NCBI GenBank assembly: GCA_016462625.1
Contig: JAEMSV010000018.1
Span: 1-50,451 of the forward strand
Length of the DNA: 50,451 nucleotides
DNA from: Solirubrobacteraceae bacterium
GTDB taxonomy: Bacteria; Actinomycetota; Thermoleophilia; Solirubrobacterales; Solirubrobacteraceae
Direction of reading: 5' to 3'
In this document: in pieces, positions 1-8,001 of the stretch
Numbering within the stretch: position 1 is the first letter of the stretch
Layout: each line of letters opens with the position of its first letter
Position numbers and translations under genes: made by a program
The notes under the pieces: model-generated
Database searches by the model: none
Told to the model about the DNA's origin: nothing
The model's input: only the letters and a program-made list of their open reading frames with translations

Positions 1-26
1 CTCACGTCCCCTACCCTCCCCCGATC

Positions 27-716
27 ATGCGTGCCCGCACCCTCACCACACTGCTCTGCGCCATCGGCCTCGTCGCCGTGGCCCCCGCCGCCGCCGATGC
101 CGCGGCGCTTCAGCTCAATCGCACGTGTTACCTGACGGGTGGTGTCGTGGGCCTCTCCGGCAGCGGCTACGCGCCCAACACGCCGGTGACGATCTCGCAG
201 AACGGCGCGCAGATCGGGACCGCCCAGGCCGACGCGCTCGGGTCGTTCCAGGGCAGCTACGCCGCGCCCGACGTGTCCGAGGCCGACCGCCAGACCGACA
301 TCTCGGTCACGGCCACGGACTCCGCCGGCACCGCGGCGACCGCGGGCGCCAAGGTCTCCACCTTCAACGCCGACTTCTCGCCCTCGCAGGGCAACCCGCG
401 CACGCTGAAGGTCAACTTCAAGGCCGACGGGTTCAACCTCCTCGGCGGCGAGCCGAGCACGATCTACCTGCACTACGTCGCCCCGGGCGGCAAGCACAAG
501 ATCACCAAGCGTCTCGGCAAGGCCCAGGGCGCCTGCGGCGATCTCTCCACCAGCAAGCGCAAGCTGTTCCCGTTCTCCGCCAAGCGCGGCACGTGGCGGC
601 TGCAGTGGGACACGCGCAAGAGCTACAAGAAGTGCACGAAGGACTCAGTCTTCCTCTGCTTCGTGCGCGAAGTGAAGATCTGCCGCGTCTCGTCCAGCGG
701 GCAGTGCGCGAACTGA
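27..716 (+). CDS. Secreted protein with Ig-like N-terminal region, function unknown
   Basis: 229 residues. The first 25 or so form a signal peptide (Arg near the start, Leu/Ala/Val core, AAADAAA cleavage region). Residues 30-110 read like a bacterial Ig-like domain (GSGYAPNTPVTI, DALGSFQGSY, ISVTATDSAG). The C-terminal third is basic and holds most of the cysteines, suggesting a second disulfide-stabilised domain. A TACCCT hexamer at 12-17 lies 9 nt before the ATG and there is no Shine-Dalgarno sequence, so the transcript may be leaderless. It converges on the sigma-factor pair. I do not recognise a specific family; an exported surface or matrix protein is the most that can be said. Confidence 0.8.
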   Translation: MRARTLTTLLCAIGLVAVAPAAADAAALQLNRTCYLTGGVVGLSGSGYAPNTPVTISQNGAQIGTAQADALGSFQGSYAAPDVSEADRQTDISVTATDSAGTAATAGAKVSTFNADFSPSQGNPRTLKVNFKADGFNLLGGEPSTIYLHYVAPGGKHKITKRLGKAQGACGDLSTSKRKLFPFSAKRGTWRLQWDTRKSYKKCTKDSVFLCFVREVKICRVSSSGQCAN

Positions 717-724
717 GCTCGCGC
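706..724. terminator. Small hairpin between convergent genes
   Basis: Arms gcgcga (706-711) and tcgcgc (719-724) with a 7-nt loop span the stop codon of the secreted protein and touch the stop of the opposing sigma gene. There is no T-run. It is a weak candidate for a shared terminator. Confidence 0.25.
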
Positions 725-1287
725 TAGTCCGACGCGGACACCCGGGCCGCGAGGCCACGACGAGCGCGGTGCAGCAGCTGTGACGTCGCGTTGCAGTTGA
801 GGCCGAGCGCTTCGGCGATGGCGGGCACGTCGTCGCCGTAGTAGGCCTGGCGGATGAGCGCCTCGCGCTGACGGGCGGGCAGCTCACGCAGGGCGGCGTT
901 GACGCGCTTGGTGTAGTCGGCCCGCTCGGCGCAGTCCGCCGTGTCGCCGCTGAGGTCGACGAGGTCGTGCTCGGCGGCGTCGTACGCCTGCGTGCGGTTG
1001 CGCTGCGCGACGCGGTCCAGCGAGGCCCGGCGGCCGGCGACCTGGAGGTAGGCCGGGACGTTGACGGTGTCCGCGTCGAGCGACGGCAGGCGGCGCAGCG
1101 TGGCGAGCATCGCGTCCTGCGCGGCGTCGGCGGCGTCATCGGGACAGCGCGTGACCCGGAGGCACGCGCGGTGGAGATCAGGCCAATACCTCCGGTAGAG
1201 ATCCGCGGTTGCAGCGGTGTCGCCGCCGGCGGCGGCGCGCACCAGCGCGGAGTCGGTCGTGAGCGGGCGGAGCAGGGTGGTGTTCAT
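724..1287 (-). CDS. ECF-like sigma-70 family sigma factor (downstream copy)
   Basis: 187 residues from ATG 1287, preceded by gcgaggg with 8-nt spacing; this is preferred to a TTG start 21 nt upstream. Region 2 is visible as LYRRYWPDLHRACLRVTRC and DAAQDAMLATLRRLP. Region 4 is ALRELPARQREALIRQAYYG followed by the helix-turn-helix IAEALGLNCNATSQLLHRAR. It should direct RNA polymerase to a small regulon. It lies 87 nt downstream of a clear paralogue on the same strand, so the two are probably co-transcribed duplicates. No zinc-finger anti-sigma gene is adjacent, so the activating signal is unknown. Confidence 0.85.
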   Translation of the reverse strand: MNTTLLRPLTTDSALVRAAAGGDTAATADLYRRYWPDLHRACLRVTRCPDDAADAAQDAMLATLRRLPSLDADTVNVPAYLQVAGRRASLDRVAQRNRTQAYDAAEHDLVDLSGDTADCAERADYTKRVNAALRELPARQREALIRQAYYGDDVPAIAEALGLNCNATSQLLHRARRGLAARVSASD

Positions 1288-1344
1288 GGACGGAACCCTC
1301 GCGTTCAAGCGAGGGCCCGCCCATCCGGTGTGCCCGCTTGTCGT

Positions 1345-1362
1345 TGTGGGGTTGTCCCCACA
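1345..1362 (-). terminator. Hairpin between the two sigma genes
   Basis: A 7-bp perfect stem (tgtgggg / ccccaca) closed by TTGT lies in the 87-nt gap between the two sigma-factor genes. No U-tract follows on the minus strand. It could attenuate read-through or be an mRNA processing signal. Confidence 0.25.
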
Positions 1363-1374
1363 GTCGGCGACGAC

Positions 1375-1944
1375 CTACCCCGCGACCGCGAGCTGCCGCT
1401 CGATCCCTCGACGCGCCCGGTGCAGCAGCTGCGCCGTCGCGTTGCTGTTCAGGCCGAGGGCCGCGCCGATCTCCTGGGGACCCTGCCCACCGCACGCCGA
1501 GCGCAGCATCGCCACGCGCTGGCGCTCGGGGAGGTTCAGCACGGCGCTGCGCACGTGGCGGTCCTGCTCGGCCCGGGCGACCTGCTCGTGCACATCCCCG
1601 CCGCTGGCCTGCAGCGACGTGTCGTCGTGCAGCGGCAGGGCGCGCTTGCGCTGCCGGATGCAGCTCAGGGACCGATGCCGGCCCGCGGCCCGCAGGTACG
1701 CGCTGAGGTTCAGGGCCTCGAGATCCAGCTCGGGCAGGCGCCGCAGCGTGGCCAGCATCGCGTCCTGGGCGACGTCGAATGCGTCGTCGGGACAGCGCGT
1801 GACCGAGAGGCAGGTCCGGTAGAGGTCGGGCCAGTACTGCCGGTACAGGCGCTCGGATGCAGAAGGATCACCGGCGGCGACGGCCTTCAGCAGCGCGCGA
1901 TCGCTGAGCTGGGACGTGGTGGTGGAGGCATGGGGGTTGAACAT
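1375..1944 (-). CDS. ECF-like sigma-70 family sigma factor (upstream copy)
   Basis: 189 residues from ATG 1944 (AGGA 8 nt upstream). Region 2 (LYRQYWPDLYRTCLSVTRC, DVAQDAMLATLRRLPELD) and region 4 (NLPERQRVAMLRSACGG, IGAALGLNSNATAQLLHRAR) match its neighbour at 724-1287 closely, so this is a tandem duplication. An in-frame ATG at 1971 would add nine residues but has no ribosome-binding site. The start codon lies in the 3' arm of a 10-bp inverted repeat whose loop holds the ribosome-binding site, suggesting translational control. No anti-sigma partner is visible nearby. Confidence 0.85.
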   Translation of the reverse strand: MFNPHASTTTSQLSDRALLKAVAAGDPSASERLYRQYWPDLYRTCLSVTRCPDDAFDVAQDAMLATLRRLPELDLEALNLSAYLRAAGRHRSLSCIRQRKRALPLHDDTSLQASGGDVHEQVARAEQDRHVRSAVLNLPERQRVAMLRSACGGQGPQEIGAALGLNSNATAQLLHRARRGIERQLAVAG

Positions 1945-1972
1945 GGCCCCGATCCTGGAGACCGGGGCCATG
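1942..1972 (-). promoter_or_regulatory. Inverted repeat enclosing the start codon and RBS of the sigma gene
   Basis: Perfect 10-bp arms at 1942-1951 and 1963-1972 (catggccccg / cggggccatg), loop 1952-1962. Read on the mRNA, the 3' arm ends in the ATG at 1944 and the loop contains AGGA. The stem would hide the start codon until melted or bound. Confidence 0.5.
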
Positions 1973-2042
1973 CGCAACATCAGGGTGTACCCGGGTCCCA
2001 TCCCCGGATCTGGTGATCCCTCAGGGGGACCCTGACCGCCCC

Positions 2043-4577
2043 CTACACCAGGGCCGGAACCGCCTTCTCGAGGACGATCTCGCCCTCGGTGGCGTCGGCC
2101 TTGACGGTGTCGCCCTCGAGGAACTCGCCCTGGAGGATCGCCAGCGCGAGCTTGTCGACCAGCTGCTTCTGGATGACGCGCTTCAGGGGCCGCGCGCCGT
2201 AGGTCGGGTCATAGCCGAGGTTGCCGAGGAGCACGCGCGCCTCGTCGGTCAGCTCGACCTCGATCCCCCGCTCGCGCACCCGGGTGATGAGCCGCTCGAC
2301 CTGGAGGTCGACCACCGAGCTGATCTGCTCCCGCGAGAGCGACCCGAACTCGACGATGTCGTCCAGCCGGTTGATGAACTCCGGCTTGAAGTACCCCTCG
2401 GCGCCGGCCCGGCCCCCGGGGATGTTCGAGGTCATGATGATCACGACGTTGCGGAAGTCGACCGTCCGGCCCTGGCCGTCGGTCAGGCGCCCGTCGTCGA
2501 GGACCTGCAGCAGGATGTTGAAGACGTCCGTGTGGGCCTTCTCGATCTCGTCGAGGAGCACCACGCTGTACGGCCGGCGGCGCACCGCCTCGGTCAGCTG
2601 GCCGCCCTCGTCGTAGCCGACGTAGCCGGGAGGCGCGCCGACCAGCCGCGAGACCGCGTGCTTCTCCATGTACTCGGACATGTCGATGCGGACCATCGCG
2701 TCGGCGCTGTCGAACATGAACTCCGCCAACGCCCGGGCAAGCTCGGTCTTGCCGACGCCCGTAGGTCCGAGGAAGAGGAACGAACCGACGGGCCGGTCCG
2801 GATCCGCCAGGCCCGAGCGCGACCGGCGCAGGGCGTTGGAGACCGCCTCGACGGCCTCCTCCTGCCCGATGACGCGCTGGTGCAGCCGGTCCTCCATGTG
2901 GACGAGCTTCTCGATCTCGCCCTCCAGGAGCCGGCCGACCGGAATGTTGGTCCAGCGGGCCACGACCTCGGCGATGTCCTCGCTCGTGACCTCCTCCTGG
3001 AGGAAGCCCTCGTTGCCGTCGGCGGCCTCCTCGGCGGCAGCGAGCTCGCGCTCGAGCTCGGGGATCCGGCCGTGGCGCAGCTCGGCCGCCCGCTGGAGGT
3101 CGGAGCCGCGCTGGGCCTGCTCGAGCTCGCGGTGGGCCTGCTCGATCTGCTCCTTGACGGCGGAGACGGCCGTGATCTTGTCCTTCTCGGCCTGCCACTG
3201 GAGCTTCATCTCGTTCGCGCGCTCGCGGACGTCCGCCAGCTCGGCGGCCAGCGCCTCGCGGCGGGCGATCGAGGCCTCGTCGCTCTCCTTCTCCAGCGAG
3301 GTCAGCTCGATCTGGAGCTGCATGACGCGGCGGTCGAGCTCGTCGATCTCCTCCGGCAGCGAGTCGATCTCGATCCGCAGGCGCGACGCGGCCTCGTCGA
3401 CGAGGTCGATGGCCTTGTCCGGCAGGAAGCGGTCGGCGATGTAGCGGTGGGAAAGGGTCGCCGCGGCGATCACGGCGGTGTCCTGGATGCGGACGCCGTG
3501 GTGGACCTCGTAGCGCTCCTTCAGCCCGCGGAGGATCGCGATCGTGTCCTCGACGCTCGGCTCGCCGACCGTGACCGGCTGGAACCGGCGCTCCAGCGCC
3601 GCGTCCTTCTCGATGTGCTTGCGGTACTCGTCGAGCGTGGTCGCGCCGACGGCCCGCAGCTCACCGCGGGCGAGCATGGGCTTCAGGAGGTTGGCGGCGT
3701 CGACCGCGCCCTCCGCGGCACCCGCCCCGACGATGGTGTGCAGCTCGTCCATGAAGAGGACGACCTGGCCGCCCGCGTCCTTGATGTCCTGGAGCACGGC
3801 CTTCATGCGCTCCTCGAACTCGCCGCGGTACTTCGAGCCGGCGAGCAGCGCGCCGATGTCGAGCGAGACGACGCGGCGATCGCGCAGGGACTCCGGGACG
3901 TCGCCGTCGACGATCCGCTGGGCGAGGCCCTCGACGATCGCCGTCTTGCCGACGCCGGGCTCGCCGATGAGGACCGGGTTGTTCTTCCGGCGGCGCGAGA
4001 GGACCTGGATGACGCGGCGGATCTCGTCGTCGCGGCCGATGACGGGATCGAGCTCGCCCTGCTCGGCGGCCTCGGTGAGGTCGCGGCCGTACTTGTCGAG
4101 CGCGCCGACCTTCTCCTCGGGGTTCTGGTCGGTGACCTTGTGGCTGCCGCGCAGCTCGGAGAGCGCGGCCAGCAGCTGCTCCTTGCGGGCGCCGCCGGCG
4201 CGGAGGGCATCGCCGGCCTTGGAGTTGTGGCCCGCGAGCGCGAGCAGGAGGTGCTCGCTGGAGATGTACTCGTCGGTCAGGTCGCGCATCTCGTGCTCGG
4301 CGGCACGCAGGACCTGCATGAGCTCGGGCGCCGTGGTGGGCTCGGCCGGGGAGCCGAGCGTGGGGAGGGCGTCGAGCGCGGCGTTCAGCTCGGAGCGCAG
4401 GGCGGCGGGATTGACGCCGGTCTTGCGCAGCAGACCGGGGACGAGCGAGTCGTCCTGCTCGAGCAGGACGGCGAGGAGATGCTCGGGCTGGGTCTGGGCG
4501 TGGTTGCGGGAGGCGGCAAGGCCGATGGCGGCCTGAAGAGCCTCCTGAGACTTGATGGTGAAGCGATCGGCTTGCAT
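2043..4577 (-). CDS. clpB: ATP-dependent disaggregase ClpB
   Basis: 844 residues, near the family length of about 860. Order: Clp N-domain repeats (1-145), AAA+ module 1 with Walker A GEPGVGKT near 205-212, the coiled-coil middle domain (roughly 400-530, rich in Glu/Arg/Leu heptads), and AAA+ module 2 with Walker A GPTGVGKT near 603-610. Walker B ([11 protein letters not shown]) and FINRLDDIV are present. It threads aggregated proteins through a hexameric ring together with DnaK/DnaJ/GrpE, whose genes lie 7 kb away. ATG 4577 has no Shine-Dalgarno sequence. A TTGAAA-N16-TACACT promoter ends 9 nt upstream, so the mRNA is probably leaderless, and the promoter overlaps a palindrome like that of dnaK. 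Confidence 0.98.
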   Translation of the reverse strand: MQADRFTIKSQEALQAAIGLAASRNHAQTQPEHLLAVLLEQDDSLVPGLLRKTGVNPAALRSELNAALDALPTLGSPAEPTTAPELMQVLRAAEHEMRDLTDEYISSEHLLLALAGHNSKAGDALRAGGARKEQLLAALSELRGSHKVTDQNPEEKVGALDKYGRDLTEAAEQGELDPVIGRDDEIRRVIQVLSRRRKNNPVLIGEPGVGKTAIVEGLAQRIVDGDVPESLRDRRVVSLDIGALLAGSKYRGEFEERMKAVLQDIKDAGGQVVLFMDELHTIVGAGAAEGAVDAANLLKPMLARGELRAVGATTLDEYRKHIEKDAALERRFQPVTVGEPSVEDTIAILRGLKERYEVHHGVRIQDTAVIAAATLSHRYIADRFLPDKAIDLVDEAASRLRIEIDSLPEEIDELDRRVMQLQIELTSLEKESDEASIARREALAAELADVRERANEMKLQWQAEKDKITAVSAVKEQIEQAHRELEQAQRGSDLQRAAELRHGRIPELERELAAAEEAADGNEGFLQEEVTSEDIAEVVARWTNIPVGRLLEGEIEKLVHMEDRLHQRVIGQEEAVEAVSNALRRSRSGLADPDRPVGSFLFLGPTGVGKTELARALAEFMFDSADAMVRIDMSEYMEKHAVSRLVGAPPGYVGYDEGGQLTEAVRRRPYSVVLLDEIEKAHTDVFNILLQVLDDGRLTDGQGRTVDFRNVVIIMTSNIPGGRAGAEGYFKPEFINRLDDIVEFGSLSREQISSVVDLQVERLITRVRERGIEVELTDEARVLLGNLGYDPTYGARPLKRVIQKQLVDKLALAILQGEFLEGDTVKADATEGEIVLEKAVPALV

Positions 4578-4581
4578 ATGG

Positions 4582-4614
4582 ATCTTAGTGTAGCCGACTG
4601 AGATTTTCTTTCAA
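4582..4614 (-). promoter_or_regulatory. clpB promoter with embedded HAIR-like operator
   Basis: On the minus strand, TTGAAA (4614-4609) and TACACT (4592-4587) are separated by 16 nt. Overlapping the -10 is the inverted repeat ATCTTAGT (4582-4589) - 7 nt - ACTGAGAT (4597-4604). HspR boxes (HAIR) have the consensus CTTGAGT-N7-ACTCAAG; the AGT-N7-ACT core and spacing agree, the outer bases do not. Placing repressor over the -10 fits HspR control. Confidence 0.5.
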
Positions 4615-4635
4615 CCCGCCGCTGGCCATCGCGGT

Positions 4636-4694
4636 CGTGAATGGGATTCACGGGCTGGACGGACGCGCGGGAGTGCGCCAGGTTGGCCGTCCAG
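4636..4694. repeat. Two hairpins in the clpB-oxidase divergent region
   Basis: Hairpin one: cgtgaat (4636-4642) / attcacg (4646-4652) with a 3-nt loop. Hairpin two: ctggacgg (4655-4662) / ccgtccag (4687-4694) with a 24-nt loop. They lie between the clpB promoter and the likely start of the first oxidase gene. They may be regulator sites or part of an unannotated leader; no known motif was recognised. The rest of 4605-4777 shows no convincing gene. Confidence 0.35.
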
Positions 4695-4793
4695 GGCAAG
4701 ACGCACCGGATTCTCTGGGTTTTTGCAGTGCACAGATCGGGTAGTCCTGCCCGCTTCGCAATCCGGGATTCCGGTGCTACGGTCCGGCGCCTC

Positions 4794-7700
4794 GTGGTTG
4801 CTCGACTGTCCTTGATCGCGTCCACCGTGGTGCTTGGAGCCCTCGCTCTCGCGACGGGCGCGCACGCGGCCGACCCCGCCCAGGAAGGGCGCTGGAGCGC
4901 GGTTCAGACCTACCCGCTCACGCCGATCTCGGCGGCGGTCATGCCGAACGGGAACATCGTCGCTTGGGACCAGGCGGACCCGAACCCGCGGCACACGATC
5001 TCGCCGAACAGCGGCAAGGCGATCGTCATCGACCCGGACGTCGGCGTCATCGCCCGCAGCGTCAACCTCGCGCCGACCTCGGTCTTCTGCCCGCTGATCA
5101 CGACGCTGCCGGACGGCAAGGTCGCCATCGTCGGCGGCGGCGGGAACTCGGACAACAGCGACCGCACCGTCCTGTTCGACCCCGTCTCGAACACCTTCGG
5201 CGCGTGGGGCTCGATGTCACGCGGGCGCTGGTACCCGGGCGGCAACATCGACAAGAACAGCAACATCGTCACGATCGGCGGGCGCGGCGGCAACGGCGTC
5301 GACGTGATCGATGCGGCGACGGGCGCATCGCGGCGGCTGAACGTCGGGTTCGGTGACACCTGGTACCCGCACGTCCTGCGGGCCCCGGACGGCCGCTTCG
5401 TCATCGAGAACATCTCGCAGACCGACGCGCCGACCCGTCAGTGGCTCGACCTCAACGGCGCGGGTTCGCTCACGAACATCGCCGACAAGTCGCTGCTGCA
5501 GTCGCGACGCCGGCTGACCTCGACCATGGTCGGCCCGTATTCGACGCTGATGATCACGGGCGGCCTGCTGACGTCGACCTACGTCGTCGACCTCTCCAGC
5601 GGCACGCCGGTCGTCCGCAGCACGGGCCAGACGAAGTACCCGCACATGACGGGCACGTCGGTGACGCTCCCCGACGGCCACGCGCTCGTCATCGGCGGCA
5701 ACTCGTCCAACAACGAGACCCAGGGCACGCCGGTCCTGACGCCGGAGCTGTGGTCTCCCGCCACCGGCCAATGGGCGAGCATGGCCGACAGCCCGAAGCG
5801 GCGTCTGTACCACTCGGTCGCGGCCCTACTGCCCGACGGCCGCGTGTGGTCCGCGGGCACCTCCGCGTACGGACAGGACGAGTACAACGGCGCGTACTTC
5901 ACGCCGCCGAACCTCTTCAAGAAGGACGGCTCGGGCGAGCTCGCGCCGCGCCCGCAGGTCGCCGAGGCCCCGAGGTCCGCCGCGTGGGGCGAGCGCTTCA
6001 GCGTCCGCTCGCCGGACGCCGCCTCCATCCGCGGCGCCGCCCTGATCCGCATGGCCGCGACGACCCACCAGTACGGGTTCGACCAGACCTACGTGCCGCT
6101 CGACGTCACGCGCGAGGGCGACCGCCTGTCGATGACCGTCCCAGAGAACGGCAACACGATCCCGGCCGGCCAGTACATGCTCTTCCTCGTCGACGGCAAC
6201 GGCGTCCCGTCGAAGGCGCCCGTCATCGAGATCAAGCCGACGGCCGCCACGCCGCCGGCGCCGATCGCCACGCAGAGCACGCTGTACACGTCCGCCTGGG
6301 GCCAGCCGTACCGGGCGTTCGACGGCAGCACCGCCAACACCGCCGGCGGGCAGTTCGCCGGCAACCACACGAACCTGCAGGTCGAGCCCTGGTGGCAGGT
6401 CGACCTCGGCCGCTCGCGCGACCTCGAGCGCCTCACGCTCTACAACCGCACCGACAACTACGGCAGCCGCCTGCGCGAGGCGTGGGTCTTCACATCCGAC
6501 GTGCCGTTCACCTCAATGTCGGTCGCCGCGACCCGCACCCAGCCGGGCGTGACGGCGACCCAGATCACCAAGACGCCGGGCGCGACCGTCGAGGTGCCGG
6601 TCAACCGCTCCGCGCGCTACATCCGCATCCAGCTCCCGCGCAACGACTACCTGCACCTGCGCGAGGTCGTGCCGACCTACCGCACCTCCGCGCCGCAGCT
6701 CGCGGTCACCAAGCTCTCGGAGAGCGACACCCAGACGACGGTGAAGGTGGCGAACGCCGGCAACGCCGCGGGCACGATCACCTCGGTCACGCTGCCCGGC
6801 GCCGGCTGGGCGCAGACCGGCGGCGCGAGCACGCCGCTCACCATCGCCCCGGGCGGTGAGACGACCTTGACGCTCACCCGCGGCAGCGTCGACGGGAACC
6901 TCGTTCTGGCCCAGGAGGGCGGCGCCAACCTGTCGCTCGCGCTGAGCAAGGCGCACGTGCCCGCCCCAGCGTTCTCGCTCGAGAAGACCGAGCAGACCGA
7001 CGGCGAGGTGAAGGTCCGGATCTCGAACACGGGCGACGCCGCGGGCACGATCGAGTCGATCACGCTCCCCGGCGCCGGCTGGGCGCAGGTTGCCGGCCCG
7101 GGCACGCCGCTGAACATCGGCGCCGGCGGATCGGTCCAGATCACGCTCACCCGCGGCACGGTCGACGGCGACCTCGTCGTCACGCCCAGCACGGGCACGG
7201 CGCTGCGCCTCGCGCTGACCCGCACGCCACCACCGCTGTCTCCGCAGCTGGCCATCGCCAAGCAGAGCGAGACCAACAGCACGACGACGGTGACCGTCAC
7301 GAACACGGGTACGGGACCGGGGACCGTCTCCTCAATGACGCTGCCCGGCGCGGGCTGGAGCAGCGGGTCCGGCGCCCCGTTCACGGTCGCCGCGGGCGCG
7401 AGCGCGACGCTCGTCCTGCAGCGCGGCACCGTCGACGGGAACCTCGTCCTGACGCAGAGCGCCGGCGCCGACCTCGTCCTGTCCCTCACGAAGGCCGTCG
7501 TCCCGGTCGGGAGCCCCGTGTACGCCGTCTCGCCCGCCGGGGCCCTCGACTTCACGGCGCGCCTGGGTCGCGCGGGAACGGTCATCACGGTGACGCTCCG
7601 CAACACCGGCACAGCACCTGGATCGGCCGGCCCGCTCGGCCTGTCCGCCGCGACGCCGGACGCGAACTTCGGCATCACCGCGACCACCTGCGGCGCCCGG

Positions 7701-7862
7701 AACTCCACGGGCCGGACCGTCACGACTCCGGTGGTCCTGGCCCCCGGCGCATCGTGCACGGTCACGATCGGATTCCGCTCGACGGGACTGCTTCCGGTGT
7801 ACGGCTCGCTGATCGTCCCGAGCGGGACTATCACGCTCACGGGCCGCTCACGGCTGTTCTGA
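4794..7862 (+). CDS. Secreted galactose-oxidase-like copper radical oxidase with F5/8C and repeat modules
   Basis: 1022 residues from GTG 4794. A longer in-frame start would precede the signal peptide by 51 residues and is unlikely. TACGGT ends 10 nt before the GTG, the same arrangement as in its neighbour. After the signal peptide comes a kelch-type seven-bladed propeller plus E-set domain. The radical-copper ligands are all present: Cys99 (SVFCP) to cross-link Tyr147 (GRWYPGG), axial Tyr339 and His340 (RLYHSVAALLPDGRVW), and His425 (ATTHQY). Residues about 490-630 form an F5/8C (discoidin) carbohydrate-binding domain (EPWWQVDLGRSRDLERLTLY). Three 80-90-residue repeats (VTLPGAGWAQ...LTLTRGSVDGNLVL) and a C-terminal Ig-like domain follow. 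It should oxidise a primary alcohol of an extracellular sugar or glycan to an aldehyde, releasing H2O2. The substrate is unknown. Confidence 0.88.
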   Translation: MVARLSLIASTVVLGALALATGAHAADPAQEGRWSAVQTYPLTPISAAVMPNGNIVAWDQADPNPRHTISPNSGKAIVIDPDVGVIARSVNLAPTSVFCPLITTLPDGKVAIVGGGGNSDNSDRTVLFDPVSNTFGAWGSMSRGRWYPGGNIDKNSNIVTIGGRGGNGVDVIDAATGASRRLNVGFGDTWYPHVLRAPDGRFVIENISQTDAPTRQWLDLNGAGSLTNIADKSLLQSRRRLTSTMVGPYSTLMITGGLLTSTYVVDLSSGTPVVRSTGQTKYPHMTGTSVTLPDGHALVIGGNSSNNETQGTPVLTPELWSPATGQWASMADSPKRRLYHSVAALLPDGRVWSAGTSAYGQDEYNGAYFTPPNLFKKDGSGELAPRPQVAEAPRSAAWGERFSVRSPDAASIRGAALIRMAATTHQYGFDQTYVPLDVTREGDRLSMTVPENGNTIPAGQYMLFLVDGNGVPSKAPVIEIKPTAATPPAPIATQSTLYTSAWGQPYRAFDGSTANTAGGQFAGNHTNLQVEPWWQVDLGRSRDLERLTLYNRTDNYGSRLREAWVFTSDVPFTSMSVAATRTQPGVTATQITKTPGATVEVPVNRSARYIRIQLPRNDYLHLREVVPTYRTSAPQLAVTKLSESDTQTTVKVANAGNAAGTITSVTLPGAGWAQTGGASTPLTIAPGGETTLTLTRGSVDGNLVLAQEGGANLSLALSKAHVPAPAFSLEKTEQTDGEVKVRISNTGDAAGTIESITLPGAGWAQVAGPGTPLNIGAGGSVQITLTRGTVDGDLVVTPSTGTALRLALTRTPPPLSPQLAIAKQSETNSTTTVTVTNTGTGPGTVSSMTLPGAGWSSGSGAPFTVAAGASATLVLQRGTVDGNLVLTQSAGADLVLSLTKAVVPVGSPVYAVSPAGALDFTARLGRAGTVITVTLRNTGTAPGSAGPLGLSAATPDANFGITATTCGARNSTGRTVTTPVVLAPGASCTVTIGFRSTGLLPVYGSLIVPSGTITLTGRSRLF

Positions 7863-8001
7863 GGCCGAACGGACGACGACCGGCGGCGACGACATGTGTC
7901 CAGAGAGAAACTTCAGTGTTTGCGGCGATTTCGGGTCGATCTGAATGTATGAATTTCGTAGTTTTCCCTTCCGTTGGACTGGCGTTACCTTCGGTCGCAT
8001 C

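Noticed and set aside
967..2016. 349-codon plus-strand frame opposite the sigma factors
   Set aside because: Covers both clear sigma factor genes in antisense; no signal, domain or ribosome-binding site.
2013..4601. 862-codon open frame on the plus strand opposite clpB
   Set aside because: It is the antisense shadow of clpB; the product is Leu/Val/Asp-rich with no domain, as expected for high-GC third-position bias.
4641..4793. Longer N-terminus for the first oxidase
   Set aside because: It would place 51 residues before a clear signal peptide, cross two hairpins and the probable promoter, and has no counterpart in the paralogue.
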